A stretch of 64,000 bases of DNA from Escarpia spicata (GCA_963995525.1 OZ023210.1:5957757-6021756), one strand, 5' to 3'. Positions 23,060 to 36,869 are shown, counted from the stretch's first letter. Numbers and translations are program-made. The notes: generated from the letters alone by a model not told the origin.

Positions 23060-25040
23060 GATTTACCATGAAGACAGACAACACGGTTAAATGATGACTA
23101 TAATTTATTGTGTTATAAATCTAAAATAAAAAATAAAAACCTGCAACATAATAACACATGATTACTACAAATGCAACAATGGATACAAAGTACCATTCAA
23201 CAACAGCATTAAACATAATATTCCTTGCATAACTTTGATACAGTTAAATTGCATATAAATCATCTCAGATACCAAATAGCAGGCTAGCACCTGTGACATT
23301 TGTAACTAGATATCCAACGGCAATACACCTTGACGGACTTACTATCAATAACACATATGTCTATATTAGTTTAAACACTATATTCCCAAATCAAGAAATA
23401 CATTCAAATGCATCCTAAGTATCATTAACACAGTATCAAATCAATGTAAAATGTCCATAAAGTATAAACTCGGTTGTAATACTTCAACAATTAAACACAT
23501 GTATATGAGGCACTCCTCTGTGCATAATAAAGCATCGGTACATATACATGACCAGTATCATCATGTAACGGCTCATCATCCACATAGAATACGAGTCCAG
23601 TAATCAATACTAAACGCATGTCTAACTGCATTGTCTATAATTCCTTAATACAGTTGTGTATAATTACTGTCAGACTAATTGTTTCTAACCAATTAGTAAT
23701 ACACTATGACATTGAAGGTAGCAATGCTCACCCCAGCTGGGAACTGCAGTCTAACACAGCGCCTGAGCACTGCTCAGTGCAATCACACCATGCACTGTCT
23801 GTAAATAAACAAGCAAGTGAAATATAATACTGCACAGCACTGCACTAACTAACAAGACTCAGTGACTGATATACAACCAATTATCAGTTATAAATGAATA
23901 AATCAAATAATGACTAACACTATATCATTATATGTATGCTGACATAATGATTCCCTTAAAATGCACTAAAATAGCATAATTCTGCTGTGAAAACACCTGC
24001 TAAGTGTCACATATATAAGCTGGACTTGTCTAGATTTGCAAGTACACGTAAGTGTAATTGCTAACAACAATTAGAAATCAACTTATTACTTAAAACATTT
24101 ATTAAGCACTCTTCTGCTAACCTACCCTACCAACATCTACATTACCCACTACACTGGGGGTTAACAGCCCTTCAGTAGAAACTACCCTGCTAATATCAAT
24201 GGGCAGTCGGTCTATCCATTGACAGTCAACATGCTGTCCCTACTCCCTAGGGAATAGCGATACCCGACACCGCTGCACCGTCACACAGCCTACTGTGCCA
24301 ACATCTCAGCAGGGAACATATCAACACAATGATATCCTATTGAGTATTAAAGGTTCACGGTAATGACTAGATTAGGAACCATGCAATTGTGTAGATAGTG
24401 CTTCCTTATCCCAAACAGTGGAATTTAACCTGTGTATACCATAATACACAACATCTGTAAGTGCAGGGGGAATTCCGCCCACACTGTCAACACAGACCAA
24501 TTAACGGACCTTCCCACGGGGAACTTAAAAGTCACTTTAACAACACGTATTGGGAGATAATTATATAAATCTGCTGTTAGTTAAATCCTGGTGCAATCCA
24601 CCCACCTTACATCTTCATTTGTGTTTTTCTTTCTGTTAAAACACGAAACCTCGTGGTGTAAGTGTGGGAGGGGAGAAAAGTAAAATTATTGAAACATATG
24701 TACAATTGAATTTATTCAACAATAATTGAATAAATAATTTGATGTTAATAAAAAAGATCGAATTTATACACATACATCTATTTAAACCTGATACAGACAT
24801 CTATTTAAACCTGATACAGACACCAACACCTTCTTGAACAGTCTTGCGAGCTTGATGCCGGTCACTACACATGTTCTTGATGCGTTCATTGAACGTCTTG
24901 TGAGAACGTATGCAGCGATTGTGTGGTTGGAATACACATTACATCTATTTATACTTGACACCAACACCTTCTATGAATTCCAACAATGTTGGATTTAAAA
25001 TCTAAAGTGCATTACTGTATTTTTTTTAATTTCAACACTT
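23060..25040. other. Non-coding stretch with small repeats
   Basis: Mostly AT-rich sequence without a supported gene. A 23-bp unit (ATCTATTTAAACCTGATACAG and following) is duplicated at 24777-24825, and a related line recurs at 24945-24970. A GC-richer patch at 24160-24310 shows no match that I know. Confidence 0.5.
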
Positions 25041-25049
25041 ATTTAAATA

Positions 25050-25550
25050 AAGCTATATGATGTTTACATAGACAATTTATGATACACCAAAACATTCTAG
25101 GCAGCGTTGGAGTTTTGGCCACATTTGAAATAAGAGGTTGGTTTCTGTTTGTAGGGGCTTTGTCCTGAATCCGTCGAACGTCTACGAAACTAACTTCGAG
25201 GGGTAATTGGTACTCTTGGCATTTCTCTGTGATGCATCCGAGTGTGAATATTTGCTCAGTATCACATCTCGCATTCGATTCAGTTTCATCTGGCAGTTCA
25301 TTTTTTTCTGGTATTGACAACAGTGTCACGCATCTTCAGTTGTCACATTCAGTTAAATTTCCTTTCTTACGAATACATAAACAGCACCATTTTTCCAATC
25401 TGCAGGTACGATGTCAAAGACCCACACCTGGTTGCGTAGTCCGCACATCCACTGTACAATTGTTTCACCACTTGCTTTGATCATGTCAGCTGTGATTTCG
25501 CCAATGCAAGGTGACATGTTTGTCTTAAGCGTCGCAGTGGCCTTCATCAG
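25050..25550 (-). pseudogene. RTE-like LINE, RT core remnant with internal deletion
   Basis: The minus-strand frame 25547-25353 reads ITADMIKASGETIVQWMCGL, then NQVWVFDIVPADWKNGAVY: the N-terminal fingers of an RTE-type reverse transcriptase. The frame 25329-25039 begins with TLLSIPEK, skips a segment, and continues TEQIFTLGCITEKCQEYQL and VSFVDVRR, which covers the region just before the first catalytic Asp. The missing segment and the frame steps mark it as dead. It may derive from the same LINE family as 22230-22930. Confidence 0.65.
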
Positions 25551-25559
25551 TTTGTGTTA

Positions 25560-28527
25560 ATAATAATGGATTATAATTGAAATATAATTTGCTTTCCAGA
25601 ACAATCCTGCAAGGCACCAAGAATAGAGGATGAAGAAGAGGAAAAGAAGATTGGGAGTGACAGTATGAAAGAGAGACAGCCTGGCGGAGGCGTGGGATCG
25701 AGCGCGGGGAAAATCTGTGAAGAAAGTCTTTGACTGACGTGGTGTCCCAATGACAGCCTTTGTCATGGGACCGGTGAAGATAATTGAAATTCATGCTTAT
25801 TTCCATTAAAAGAGTTGTCATACACAATTGTGAAAAATGTCACTAAAACTAACTATATAAAAACAAGGAACTTGTGAGGCTGAAGCTCCAGACGATTGAG
25901 TGCGAACAATATTTATTAATTTGCTACAGAACAAAATTCACGTATATCATGTACAATTTACAATTCGTGATGCCAAGCCAGAAATCTGAAATACCATAAT
26001 TATTCGTATTTTACAAATGTTCATCGATAAATAAATGTAATCGAACCTTGGCTTATGGTCACCCCATTATTATGGTAATCTCGTCGTTATGGATACCCCT
26101 GCATACTCAGCTTTTGCATAATTACTTTACAACAAAAACTTAATTAATTATTGTAAATCAATAATTCAAAAACAGGTGTAACTGAAAAAGAAACAAGTGT
26201 AACTCATAACTGCTACAGGTTGCTTATTTACAAGGATTGATAAGAATATTTCAAAACAGTACACTATATTACCTCCCATGATTTTTAATAAATGTAGGCC
26301 AATGTTGTTGAATATTTTATTACATATAACATATTTATAATTTCATGGCCTTTATATTTGATGTTTTCATAATTTGTTGTATAATTGTTGTTCAATTTTC
26401 TTTCAATTTTCTTTGTATTCTGCAACTAAATTAAGTGGTGCTGTGGATAATAAGCAGTTGTAACAGGATAATTACTCTAATGGAAATATATTATTTTGAA
26501 TAAGTATCAACCAAAAACAACAACTAAAATACTCATGAAATAAAATGAGTTATACAATACAGAAACATAGTTATCTAACTCATACAGTTACACCATTGAA
26601 TTACAATTACAAACATTGACTATAAACAATATGGCTGCCAGTGAGTGATAAATTATCTAAAAAATCAGACATCACAGAAATATTATAATGTCACCATTGC
26701 AAGACAGTACAAAAATAAAAATTCACCAATGTACAATGTGCACAACACCCGTGAATCTACAGACACAACCACAACACAGAGAATATGTAAACACCATGTA
26801 CAATACTACTCTATTACGAAGAAGGTAAGACCATAAATAAACAGTTTGTAACTGCTCCACATACGTGAGATATCAAAAGCTTATTGGTAGTCAAGTTGTT
26901 GTGACGATATGGACTGAAGCTGTCATGAAGAGTTGACCGAGCTAGATTCCAAAACTTGTTAAGTTCATGTGTTCAATAACGTAACCTAATGTATCTATAT
27001 AAATCGCAATTACAAGGTGAACAGGCCAACTTACGATTCAGCAACAAAGGCGCTGAACCATACAATACGGAATAGAGATGACATTATTCGAAAGCTGACT
27101 GGGAAGACATAAAGTTACGAATCCACCTCTGTAATTATGAAACACTATATTTATGCAGTACTTTGTTAATGAATTATTTTAGATTAGACAAACTATAGAT
27201 ATCATGACCTCAAATACAGTGTACTAATTATCCTTTCACATGTTGGTTAGTTGCAAGTATATGAATATCGTAGAAATGCTTTCCCAATTCCAAAATATCA
27301 GGGCTGGTAATTTACATTTCCACGTCAAAAGTCTGATATTGTCAAACACATTGAAAAACAGCCAAACTTAAAATCTATTATAACTGTTATGGATAAATAT
27401 ATTTTCATAATTCCATGATGTCTTTATTCTTTTTGATATCATGAGGTAGATTGGTAGATTAAGGAACTAGAAACCATAATATGCCCATGATAACTACTAG
27501 CAAATGCTATTCAAATGAGTGAGAAGAAACATGGTAATATCAAAGTAAGCTACAATAGTTGAATAGTTGTTTAAACAGCAAGTTGTGTCATGGCATATGC
27601 AAATCCTTGCAAATGTGAAGAAAGTATTTATGGACATGTTGAAGAATAAAACTCTTATCAATAAACTAGGTTCAGAATCCACTAAAGTACATATGGGGTT
27701 GTTGTGTGGAGGGGGAACCTGGATATAATGGTAAAACACAAGCAGAACAGACTTGCAGCAAGAGAAATACAGTTCCTTGGGAGAATAGAACACGCATTGA
27801 GCACAAATGTGTGACAAAGAGCTGAACTAGAAATATGTTAATTATATTACAATGACAATAGAAAGACAGTTACCACTTTGATGATTTATAAATGAAGAAG
27901 GGTCAAATTAGAAAATGTTGCAAACTAACTGAAGGTCCCAAGAATTGAAATTTTTTAAAAATACACCAATAATTTATACAAATTACTCATTTGCCGATAA
28001 CATTCAGCCACCGACACCAAAGTATTTTGATTATTGAAATAAAAAAACGATCTGAGCAGAAATCACTGAGAATTGCATAACAAGAACAGTATCACATCAG
28101 TAATGACTTCAGTTTGTCCTCATAAAATATACTATATCCTAGTAAACAGTGATCACTTTTCATGTTGGAGATTAACTAACAAAGGATTACACGTAATCTT
28201 GTAACAGTAGTTACTAGATTTTTTAACACAGTTCAGACATTTCACACAATGAGACTTATTACACAGTACGATGCTAACTCTACGTCCTGGCCTAAATGTG
28301 TGCACTAATCAATGCAAAGTGCATCCCGTTCTGTCCAAGAGCTATGTATGCCTAACAGTAAAAACTAGAAGCTGTGTTATACACACCAGCTATAACAACA
28401 CTTGCAGCAAAAGCATTTCCAACAAGCCTAAATGAGCAATACTGAGACACAAATATGGCTTATTTAGAAACAGTGCCTCTATGAGATTTCAAAGAGGTTC
28501 CAGTTGAGCAGTCCACCGTGGGTGACA
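25560..28527. other. AT-rich stretch downstream of the caspase gene
   Basis: No gene recognised. The segment directly left of 28528 is the likely 3' untranslated region of the caspase. It has several AATAAA-like words on the minus strand, but I cannot choose among them. Confidence 0.45.
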
Positions 28528-31500
28528 TTATTTCTTTGGTGGTAGATACAGCTGTTTTGTCAACATCGACACAATAGACGGGATCTGTTTCTTGCGGTTC
28601 ATATCCTCGCGACTTGCATTTGACTGGAAGTCGTAGGCGACGAGACGGTTGACTTTGGTGAGCAACGTCAGTATGTCATTCTTCTCGGCATCTGTCTTGA
28701 AAACCTTACACAGCGCCTGGATGAACCACGATCCCTTGTTGGAGTTGCGCCAGGAGAAGTAACCTGAAATGTGTAATCAGTCGCAATGTTGTAAACTTTA
28801 CAAGCCCTTACAATTTTGTCATTCTGTCTGGCTTATAAATGGCAAAACGTAAACAGAAATGATGCACTATTAGAGGTGATGTTATAAATTAATGAAGAGT
28901 GGAGGACTGCAGGGCTGAATTTATGTTGTAAATTTTACAAGGCTTTACAGTTTTCTTCAGCAAAAGATGTCACCACATTCTGCCAGGTGTATAAATGGCA
29001 AAACACTAGACCAGTCATAAAAACAATATAATGCAGGCATTTTACTAAACAGAAATGAATGCACTATTACAGGTGATGTTATAAATTAATGAAGAGTGGA
29101 GGACTGCAGGCTGAATTTATGCTGTAAACTTTTACTTTTGGTCACCTCGATAATACAGCCACCTCACAATTACGATCACCTTAGAACATCCCCAAATCAT
29201 TTTTGTAACAGCAAAGTATTGGAAATGAATCTAGGTAATACAGTCATTCTGCCATTAAGGTAAGTTTGGCACTGTCCCAAGAGTGACCTTAATAGTGAGG
29301 TTCCACTCTATATTTGGTATATGTTTACTACACAAATGGCATAAATTATGCAACATATTCAAAAGATTAAGTAATAGTAACTAGTATTAGATAGGCATCA
29401 CATACCGGGAGCCGTAGAGTACGCATACAAGAAGTCCGCTTCTTCTGGGATGCGATAGATCTTCTGCTCTGGCTCCCCGATCGCATCAGCCACCTCGACG
29501 CCATGGTCCAGCTTGTTACCACGACAAGCCTAGAACATGAGACTTGTAGAATTGAAAAGAGGATATGACAGAGAACCAAGTGTGGTGCACAACAAAAGTG
29601 CAGTCTTTGTTTGTATTTTAAAATCTGTTAATGTTGAGTTCCACCGTAGGGACACATATATCAGTTTATTCCAAACTAAAATGATATTTACGATGCACAA
29701 TATGTAAGCAGCAGGCCTGGGGTCAATTACATTGCAATGTAATCTATTACTATTACTTTGTTTCCTTCCTATTACTATTACATGCTGAATTCTTCCTATT
29801 ACTATTACATTTGAAACAATTACTATTACTATTACATTTTTTATCGGAACATGTGCATTATACCATAGTATAATGCACGGTATGCATGAATACAATACAG
29901 TAGTTTCACTCAGTCTCAAGACAGCTGAACAAAATGTAACTTGCCATTTATTGATACCCATGCCGAAAGTACTTTCACCATCAGTATCATCATTAGGGAA
30001 GTATTATAAAGTATAAACAATCATAAATATTTACAAAATATATCTATATAGTATATACCATATTTAGCATAGAACATAATATATGTTCAGTTTTATATTT
30101 AAAAATCATACTGGAATGAAAGACAAAAGCAATAGTCAATGCCACATAACTTGATGGATTATATAACTGTCTACAGGGACACTGATTTTCTGTTTCAAAA
30201 AAATGCAAATTCCGTTTCAAAATTCTGTTTCAGAAAAATGCAAATTCCATTTAAAACAACGTATTTCCTGTTTCATAAAAAATTAATTATGTTTCAAATG
30301 ATGCATTTTCGATGTCAAATTACACATTTTCCGTTCAAAAATGGCATACTGCCTAAAGAAGCCCATTTCTGTTTAGAAAAGAAACATTTTATTTCAAAAT
30401 TAACTTTGAAAACTAATACATTCTGTGAAATATTTAAAATATCACAATGTTAGGATTACTGCGTCTAAATAATACTGTTTTACTGTATGGTTAACTTTTT
30501 TTTCTAACATTTATTTGTGCAATATTTGCAACACAGTAACAACTGTACATAATCACATGTCTTCAATGCGCTTAGCAGACAACCAGACAACGATCACGAA
30601 TCGGTTTACACTGTATGTTAGTGCCTTCCACCTGCGTCCCTGTTTACGTCTGTTGACACGAGATAGCAGGGGCACCATGACACTTTACAAAGATTTGCCT
30701 TGTGCGTTTTAAAAATCCTGTGTAATAAATCCACCAAACTAAACAAATATTGTTGCATAGTAATCATGTTTATTTCAAAATATCGCCAATAAAGTCATAA
30801 TTTACGTTGTTGGTAATTCTACTCTTTTATGGAGTTTCCATTCGAAAACGCAAATCCCATGTCAACCTAATCAATTGGAATTGTTATGTAGTTGAAATTT
30901 GATTGAAATGCTCAATAGAAATAAAAAGGTAATAGGTCAATTACGATTACATTGATCCCTATTACTATTACATTGAGCTTTTGCTCAACCTATTAGTATT
31001 ACTTCAATGTTTGTAATCGTTACTATTACTATTACATATTACTATTACCCCAGGCATGGTAAGCAGATGTCAAAGAATCTGACCGCACATTTTGGTACGA
31101 CTTACCTTGTTTAAACGTGACCATGTTAAACAGTTATCATGGTCACCAACATGCGAAGGAGATACAATTTATAATAATCTTTGTTGTAAACAAATAAGAT
31201 ATGTAGGTTGGTACTGGAATGATGAAGTAGATGTGAGGTGCCTGACCAGTGGACTAGAAACAGCTCTACAATGTAACTCTTATACCTCGCTACAGTGGAA
31301 CATGCTAAAAATATTTTCTAAAAGTAAATTTTCGACCATCTAGTTCTAGTTGTTTCCAGTGCTAAGCAACGTTCTATTAACAGACTACCGGTAGTCTGTA
31401 TTATTGTGGTTACAATTTAATGGTCTTATGAGGTCTCATTCAACTAGTCAGCCTTTTTCAGAACATTATCGCCAAACCAACCTTTATATGCTGGCACTGA

Positions 31501-34500
31501 GGGTGGTCACTGCCAGGGTGCTTGTCGTCCTCAGTGGTTGTTTTATGCCCCAAATTTAGACGGGACGGACATTAACGAGATCTCCGAGTCACGGGGGATA
31601 CACAGTACACAATGTTGAGAGCCAGGTTTTTACACCACATATCATGCTTACGGCAAGCAGCTTGCCCAGTCCAGTTTTCGAACTCAGTGCACTGGCATGC
31701 CAGGCAGATGTGCTAACCACTACACTAGTCGCACTCCCATAGTTGACTTAAATTAAACAACAGTTTATTCATACTCTGCCAGTGTGAAATGTCAAACGTT
31801 TTCTGGACTTTGCAAACTTCTGACACAATCCCTGATATTGATGCTCAAAATTAACATCATGACAACCGACTTTGTGATGTTGTTTACTTCTGACCTCACC
31901 TGTATAATGAAGACCTTAGGCTTGCCGAGCAGTGACACACACTGTTTACCCTTGAAAGGGTTGATAAGCATGTCTAGCTGGATAATGCCATCAGTGCCGT
32001 AGACTAGGCCTGAATCGCCGTGACTGAGGATTGCACACACGAAACAGTTGTTGTTGGAATGATCTTCTTTAGCCACTGAAACAACACGACACAATATTAC
32101 ATGCATACTGATATATTATGTCAGTAGGGACACTACACCGTAACATACATCTACTCTGTATTTTGTGGCATCCACAAAATTTGTGGAAATTATTAAAACT
32201 TGTATGAAAGGAATTGCATGAAACACATGTAATGTACTTTCAGTAGTGAACACGTATTAATTTATATGGTAATCTCACACTATGCACCACTTTTCAGATA
32301 CTTTCTTGATAACAATTCATTGTACTTTTAGCCATAGGATGACACTATGTTTCTCATTTGAATGGCTTTTGTTTTATTCTCAAAGTTGGGCGGCTTGTGG
32401 TCATAATCATAAAAAAAAAATGTGTAACAATGTAGACGAATGGTCGACATAATGTGATTTTCTCAATCCATGAGAGCCATAACTATCTACAGCCATGTTA
32501 ATGGAATAAAACAACAAAGAGCGCCTGGATGTTCGACTTGATGTCTCCAAGTATTGTTACCTACGTGCCCACAGTTGGCATTGCACTGTTGCATCTTAAC
32601 AAACTTGAAAGCATGCGGGTTTGCATTATTTGAACACCAATTCAGTACAGATCGATGATATCCATTATGCTTTTTGGTGAGCGCGATGATTTGCTGTTTT
32701 GCACCGTTCAATTAAATCAATCTGGCATTTGTCTGAAGTTATAAAAACACGAACGATTGCACTGTCGCCTCTAGCTGTCTGCTTCCAGTCGTGCGTTCCT
32801 GTCGTGTGCTGAATCTGATCTTTGCTATGTTTTTCTGACCTTACAGTTGCACATACATGACATGTACGCAATTTTAATGCTCACCAACTGCTGACAGCTT
32901 ATGCTACTTCTGTCTTATGAGAAATTAATAGATGCGCACCCGAGCCCTTGCATTCGTGCACAGTGCGTTTATTTGGAACAATACGGTAAATAGCACAGTG
33001 GCTTTGGTGTTTTACATAATTATTTTGGAACAAGAAAGATTAAATATTTGAATTGAAGGAGTTTTAAGATAATGAAGAGGGTAATATTCTGGGTCAAAGC
33101 ATTGAACATTTAAGGAAGTTTACGGAACACAGATGAATTAATGAACAAACCAAAAAGGATAAAAATTGAAGAAATTTTAAAAGTAAACAAATCTCAGGAA
33201 CAGATCCCATTAACCTTTACAAAGGGAGCATAGGGGATGTCTTATGTTGTCCGGTGCAGTTTTTCTATTGCTTCTTTAAAAGGGTATGGGTATTGAGCAA
33301 TAGCTGAATAGACTATATTATAGTATTGCCTGTTGTAATGGCATCGCGAAATATGTAGTTGTAGAGTTGCAATCGAGATTTTAGTGCAAAATGGAAAGAA
33401 TTTGGACGTTGCCTCTTGTGATGAAGTATCTATGAAATGTCAAACAATGGACTGATTTCATTCATGTTTTGATAGTTTGTCTAAATATGTGTGTTCTTTC
33501 TAAATATGCTATCATCATTCATCTGTGGCTAGTAGTTTTTTTGACAGTTAGGCTAGCAAGAGTGTACATGACTAGTAGTTTTATTTTGGCAGTTAGGCTG
33601 GCAAAGGTGTAAATATAGAAATCGTAAAATTTTCCATTTTCCAATGAAATCTCAAATAATGTTCTGATTTCGTTCATATTTAGCAACTTCGTGTAAAAAT
33701 GAATGTTCTTTCTAAATATGTAGTCCTAATTCGTCTGTGACTAGTAGTTTTATTGCATGCAAAGATCCCTGTTATGATATTACCGGCCGTTTTCAATAAA
33801 TTATGATATTACATGACTTCAGAATTATTTGGTGTCTCCATGGATGAATTCTTCAGGATGGTACCTTTCCAAAAATGTATAGATATGTGGGGAAGTCTCA
33901 GTAGTAATGAAACCACACGCTTTTAAAATATACATCAACATTTCGAAAAAAAATCCAAGTCTGTAAAGGTTAACATCATTTTGGGTACGAAATGTCACAT
34001 TTTGTGCATCCTTACCTCCGCCTAATATCCTCAGCATATCTGTTGTTTTCTTATTTTGTTCCAGTCTCACATCAAATCCAAGTGTCATGAACAGTTGGTA
34101 CAGACTTGCAGCATCAACATCAGTCCCAGAACGATCACTCATGCCCGTTGACTTATCAAAATAACGGTTGTTAATGATCACACATATACCCGTTTTAGGT
34201 CGGTTCATCCTGTAGACATCCTCATCGACATCTATGTCCATGCTGCAGAAAACAAACAAGAGATGATGTAAAATTAAACATCAGTCCAGGAATTTTCATA
34301 CTAATTTCAAATTCAATAATGTTGTATAAATATGTTCAAATTTGTAACTGGCAATAAATTACAAGATGACACGTTTTATTTTAATTATATACCACAGCTA
34401 CCTTAATTCCACCTGGCTGTCAAAACCAACCAGCCTACCTAAGTTAATTCCAGAACCATCTGTGCACTGTGCTGGTTTCAACCTCCCATGAAACGCATGG

Positions 34501-35054
34501 ACGAAGCACAACCGCCTGTGAATAGGAGTTGGAATATTCAGAGTTTCTATGTATAGTTGGGGACTGTGTGAAAGTGCTGCAGGCAAATGTGGTGTGACCC
34601 AACAATCAGCTGATCACATTATCAGCCAACTCTCTACAGTGCTCTGGAAGGTGAGACTGGCACCGCATGACGAGTGGCTGCTCGACAACAAACTGCAAGT
34701 CTAGGCTATAGACACACACAAGGAGAAGAAGTCATTCCACCTGTCTATTGCTAGACTTATTTGATAAAGCTGCATGAACAGCAGAGCATCAGGTATTGAA
34801 CACACTGGCCAGGTATCCTGTCACAGCAACAAAATTTGAACCCAAGACCTCTGAAATGGGAGTCAAGTATTCTAACCACAACCTGGGATATGTTATCACC
34901 ACGAGAATTATCATATATTTTAATAATGTGGTATTGCATATATATTATATAGATTCAGTGATTTCTGACATCAAACTCACCATTCTGCAGCATTCATTGC
35001 AGCTCTTCCTCCACTGCCTGTCAACATCTTATTTGCGTCTGGTTCGTCGCCCAT
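28528..35054 (-). CDS. Executioner caspase (caspase-3/7-like), five coding exons
   Basis: Cysteine protease that cleaves cytosolic and nuclear proteins after Asp during apoptosis. Coding exons on the minus strand: 35054-34981, 34242-34016, 32075-31900, 29529-29406 and 28763-28528. All junctions obey GT/AG and the phases join without a break. The total is 837 nt, 278 residues plus stop. Residues 1-35 form a short prodomain without CARD or DED. Large-subunit marks: RSGTD (Arg62, substrate pocket), SHGD (catalytic His119) and QACRG (catalytic Cys161). EVAD ending at 174 is a plausible inter-subunit cleavage site. Small-subunit marks: [17 protein letters not shown] (Arg206), GSWF and [13 protein letters not shown]. 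The length matches caspase-3 (277 residues). A likely acceptor at about 35079 implies a non-coding first exon. It appears intact. Confidence 0.93.
28785..29130. repeat. Tandem duplication in caspase intron 4
   Basis: The text TGATGTTATAAATTAATGAA, then GAGTGGAGGACTGCAGG with flanking TGTAAA-TTTACAAG and ATAAATGGCAAAAC, occurs at about 28785-28925 and again at 28928-29130 with small changes. Confidence 0.75.
29712..31058. mobile_element. Non-autonomous hAT-like element in caspase intron 3
   Basis: An 8-bp direct repeat GTAAGCAG lies at 29704-29711 and 31059-31066. Directly inside are inverted ends CAGGCCTGGGGTCAAT and (reverse complement) CATGCCTGGGGTAATA. Both ends continue into TATTACTATTAC-rich subterminal sequence (29740-29840 and 30985-31047). 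An 8-bp duplication with CA-starting ends is the hAT pattern. The interior holds irregular repeats of TTTCAAAA/ATGCAAATTCC (30170-30420) and no transposase. Confidence 0.75.
31345..31740 (-). mobile_element. tRNA-derived SINE, copy 1 (caspase intron 3)
   Basis: On the minus strand the right end reads AGTGTAGTGGTTAGCACAT (A-box-like) and then GAGTTCGAAAAC (B-box-like), a tRNA-derived head. A body of about 300 bp follows, ending in GTTGCTTAGCACTGGAAAC. It is the same family as 61298-61660, at roughly 80% by eye. Confidence 0.7.
32076..34015. other. Caspase intron 2
   Basis: AT-rich intron with no supported insertion. Two similar lines (GTTCTTTCTAAATATG with CTAGTAGTTTTAT) recur around 33490-33600 and 33700-33760, suggesting a small internal duplication. 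Confidence 0.6.
34490..34700 (+). pseudogene. Possible LINE C-terminal zinc-knuckle remnant (caspase intron 1)
   Basis: The plus strand reads [17 protein letters not shown], then [11 protein letters not shown], which resembles the Cys/His tail that ends many non-LTR retrotransposon RTs (CG-x4-ADHIIxxC). The last Cys is absent and no upstream RT is visible. Confidence 0.35.
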
Positions 35055-35512
35055 TCTCTTGCACACTTAGGTCACTCTGCAACCACGAATGATGTCAGAC
35101 TGAAAAGAAACAGGTTTTATTGTAATAATATAAAAAGCAAAACAAAACATATTTATAGTCAGTAATTTAATCCGTTTTAGAGGTCTATTGCTTTTGTGGG
35201 TGATACTATCTTGATATGTCACCGTTATGACGTGTATCCTAAATGAGGATGTCAATCCATTTAAAAATCCAGCTGATGTGTTTATGCAACCAATTTAGGC
35301 TGCCTCATAACCATGACCGACGACACGACATGAAGATGTGGTGTTTAACGTTCTTGGATAGCGGTTTCATGCGGAGGCATAAACAATAACAACACGGAGG
35401 TGTGGCCTAGAGCGTGCACTTGTTTATCTTATTTTCTCATACAAGTATGTGAAGCTGTATGTTGCTTCCTAGCTATTAAATGGATAAGACTATGGTTACA
35501 TTGGATGCTACA

Positions 35513-36735
35513 GCCATCCTTTCTTTAGATTGAACTTCCAATATCTCTAGTTTACATTTGACAAATTGTTAAGCAACTAATAGCATTGCTAACGTGCATC
35601 ATACAATTAATGGTAAATTAGTGTTACACTTTCAGCATTCAAATTTCAAAGAAAAATAATCCCACATCAATAGATGAAAACAAATATGAGTGTCCAACAT
35701 TTAAATATCGTATAGAGTCTGAAAGTTCACTATTAAAGCGATTCTTTGTAGGCTAATATACATTCGAGATATACTGCATCGAAGCGTGATAAGTACTCTC
35801 TCTGCTACCCTAATTAATTTGGGTGTTATATCTGCACAAAAAGCCAATAAACAATTGTGTTTATGCGAATCATTTTGAGCTTGCTGCAACGTGGGTGATT
35901 AATTATGCAGCCCAAGTATAATGAATAGTCATGCACGCGCAGAGAACAATGCAAAGAACGTTGATGTCACACACACAGTCAACATGTCAGATTCCGAGGT
36001 GAGTTGATTCAAGCAATGGCATTGTAAATAAGTAATTTGTAGACATATGTATATTGACAGGTATTTTTTATAAGTGTAGGAAGCGTATGCATTGTTTATT
36101 TATCCCACTCCCCAGTGCCGTCAGCCGAGTAATGTTTCGATTAAGTAGAATTATAACATCTGCCGACGCCAACACTGCCTTCAGTCGGTGTCAGCTGGTA
36201 CTGGGTCTGCCGAGCCTCTACTACTAACCTAGGCAGGGGTCTCATTTTTCTAGTTAGTAAAATTGCACTTCCCAGTTTTTTACATGCAGTGAACGAAAAT
36301 GCACAGTAAAATATCAGTATATGCAACCACAGCAAGAGGACTGGTCGTGGATGTTATTTTTGGCCTAAATCTGGGACTTGGGGCATATTTTGGATTGGGT
36401 CTGTGTGTCTACGGGTCTTGCCTTTCCAAATTTCAGTCAGTCGTTTTTGAAAAGTCCCCGTTTCCCCACTTATTTGAACCGAAACATGAAAATGTGAGAT
36501 TCGAACGTTCACAGACTGTTTCTAATGCTACAGCTACGATTGTTAGTAAACCTGGCTGGCATTCAATATAAAAGTTTTAGGTTTGTTAAAAAGTACACAA
36601 TATTGTGATGCACAAATTTAAGACACTAGCACATCTGCACTCTAGTATACATAAGTTTTTACCCATGAATATATTTAAAAAATCTATAATAGATCAGATC
36701 AAGTTGCGCTGCTTCATGTGAATAGCACATTTGAT
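35513..36735. other. Stretch without a firm gene
   Basis: Inner sequence between the left LTR-like repeat and the integrase. At 35984-35998 a plus-strand ATG TCA GAT TCC GAG is followed by GTGAGT, which looks like a short first coding exon with a donor, but no downstream exon is visible. An open frame at 36299-36571 shows no known motif. Confidence 0.3.
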
Positions 36736-36740
36736 ATGGG

Positions 36741-36816
36741 CGTTATTATGTCCCACGGGTGTTACTATGTCCCACGGGCGTTACTATGTCCCACGGACAT
36801 TATTATGTCCCATGTG
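36741..36816. repeat. 19-bp minisatellite, four units
   Basis: Units of the type CGTTACTATGTCCCACGGG at 36741, 36760, 36779 and 36798. The last is the most diverged. Confidence 0.9.
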
Positions 36817-36869
36817 TGAATGCATGTGTTCCTCAGTGAAATTATGTTGAACCAGCCATACTGGCGTGT

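Noticed and set aside
22849..23084. Frames with Tyr-Val-Cys-Met or His-Thr-Tyr-Ile repeats
   Set aside because: Translation of the CATA microsatellite, not a gene.
24777..24970. Minus-strand 61-residue frame with a basic TGIKLARLFKKVLV segment
   Set aside because: It is built partly from a 23-bp tandem duplication and matches no family I can name.
35984..35998. Assignment of the MSDSE exon to SUMO
   Set aside because: Five residues are too few and no SUMO exon follows within the window.
36299..36571. Small membrane-like protein on the plus strand
   Set aside because: The Gly/Leu-rich stretch is short, lacks a relative I know and lies inside an old LTR element.
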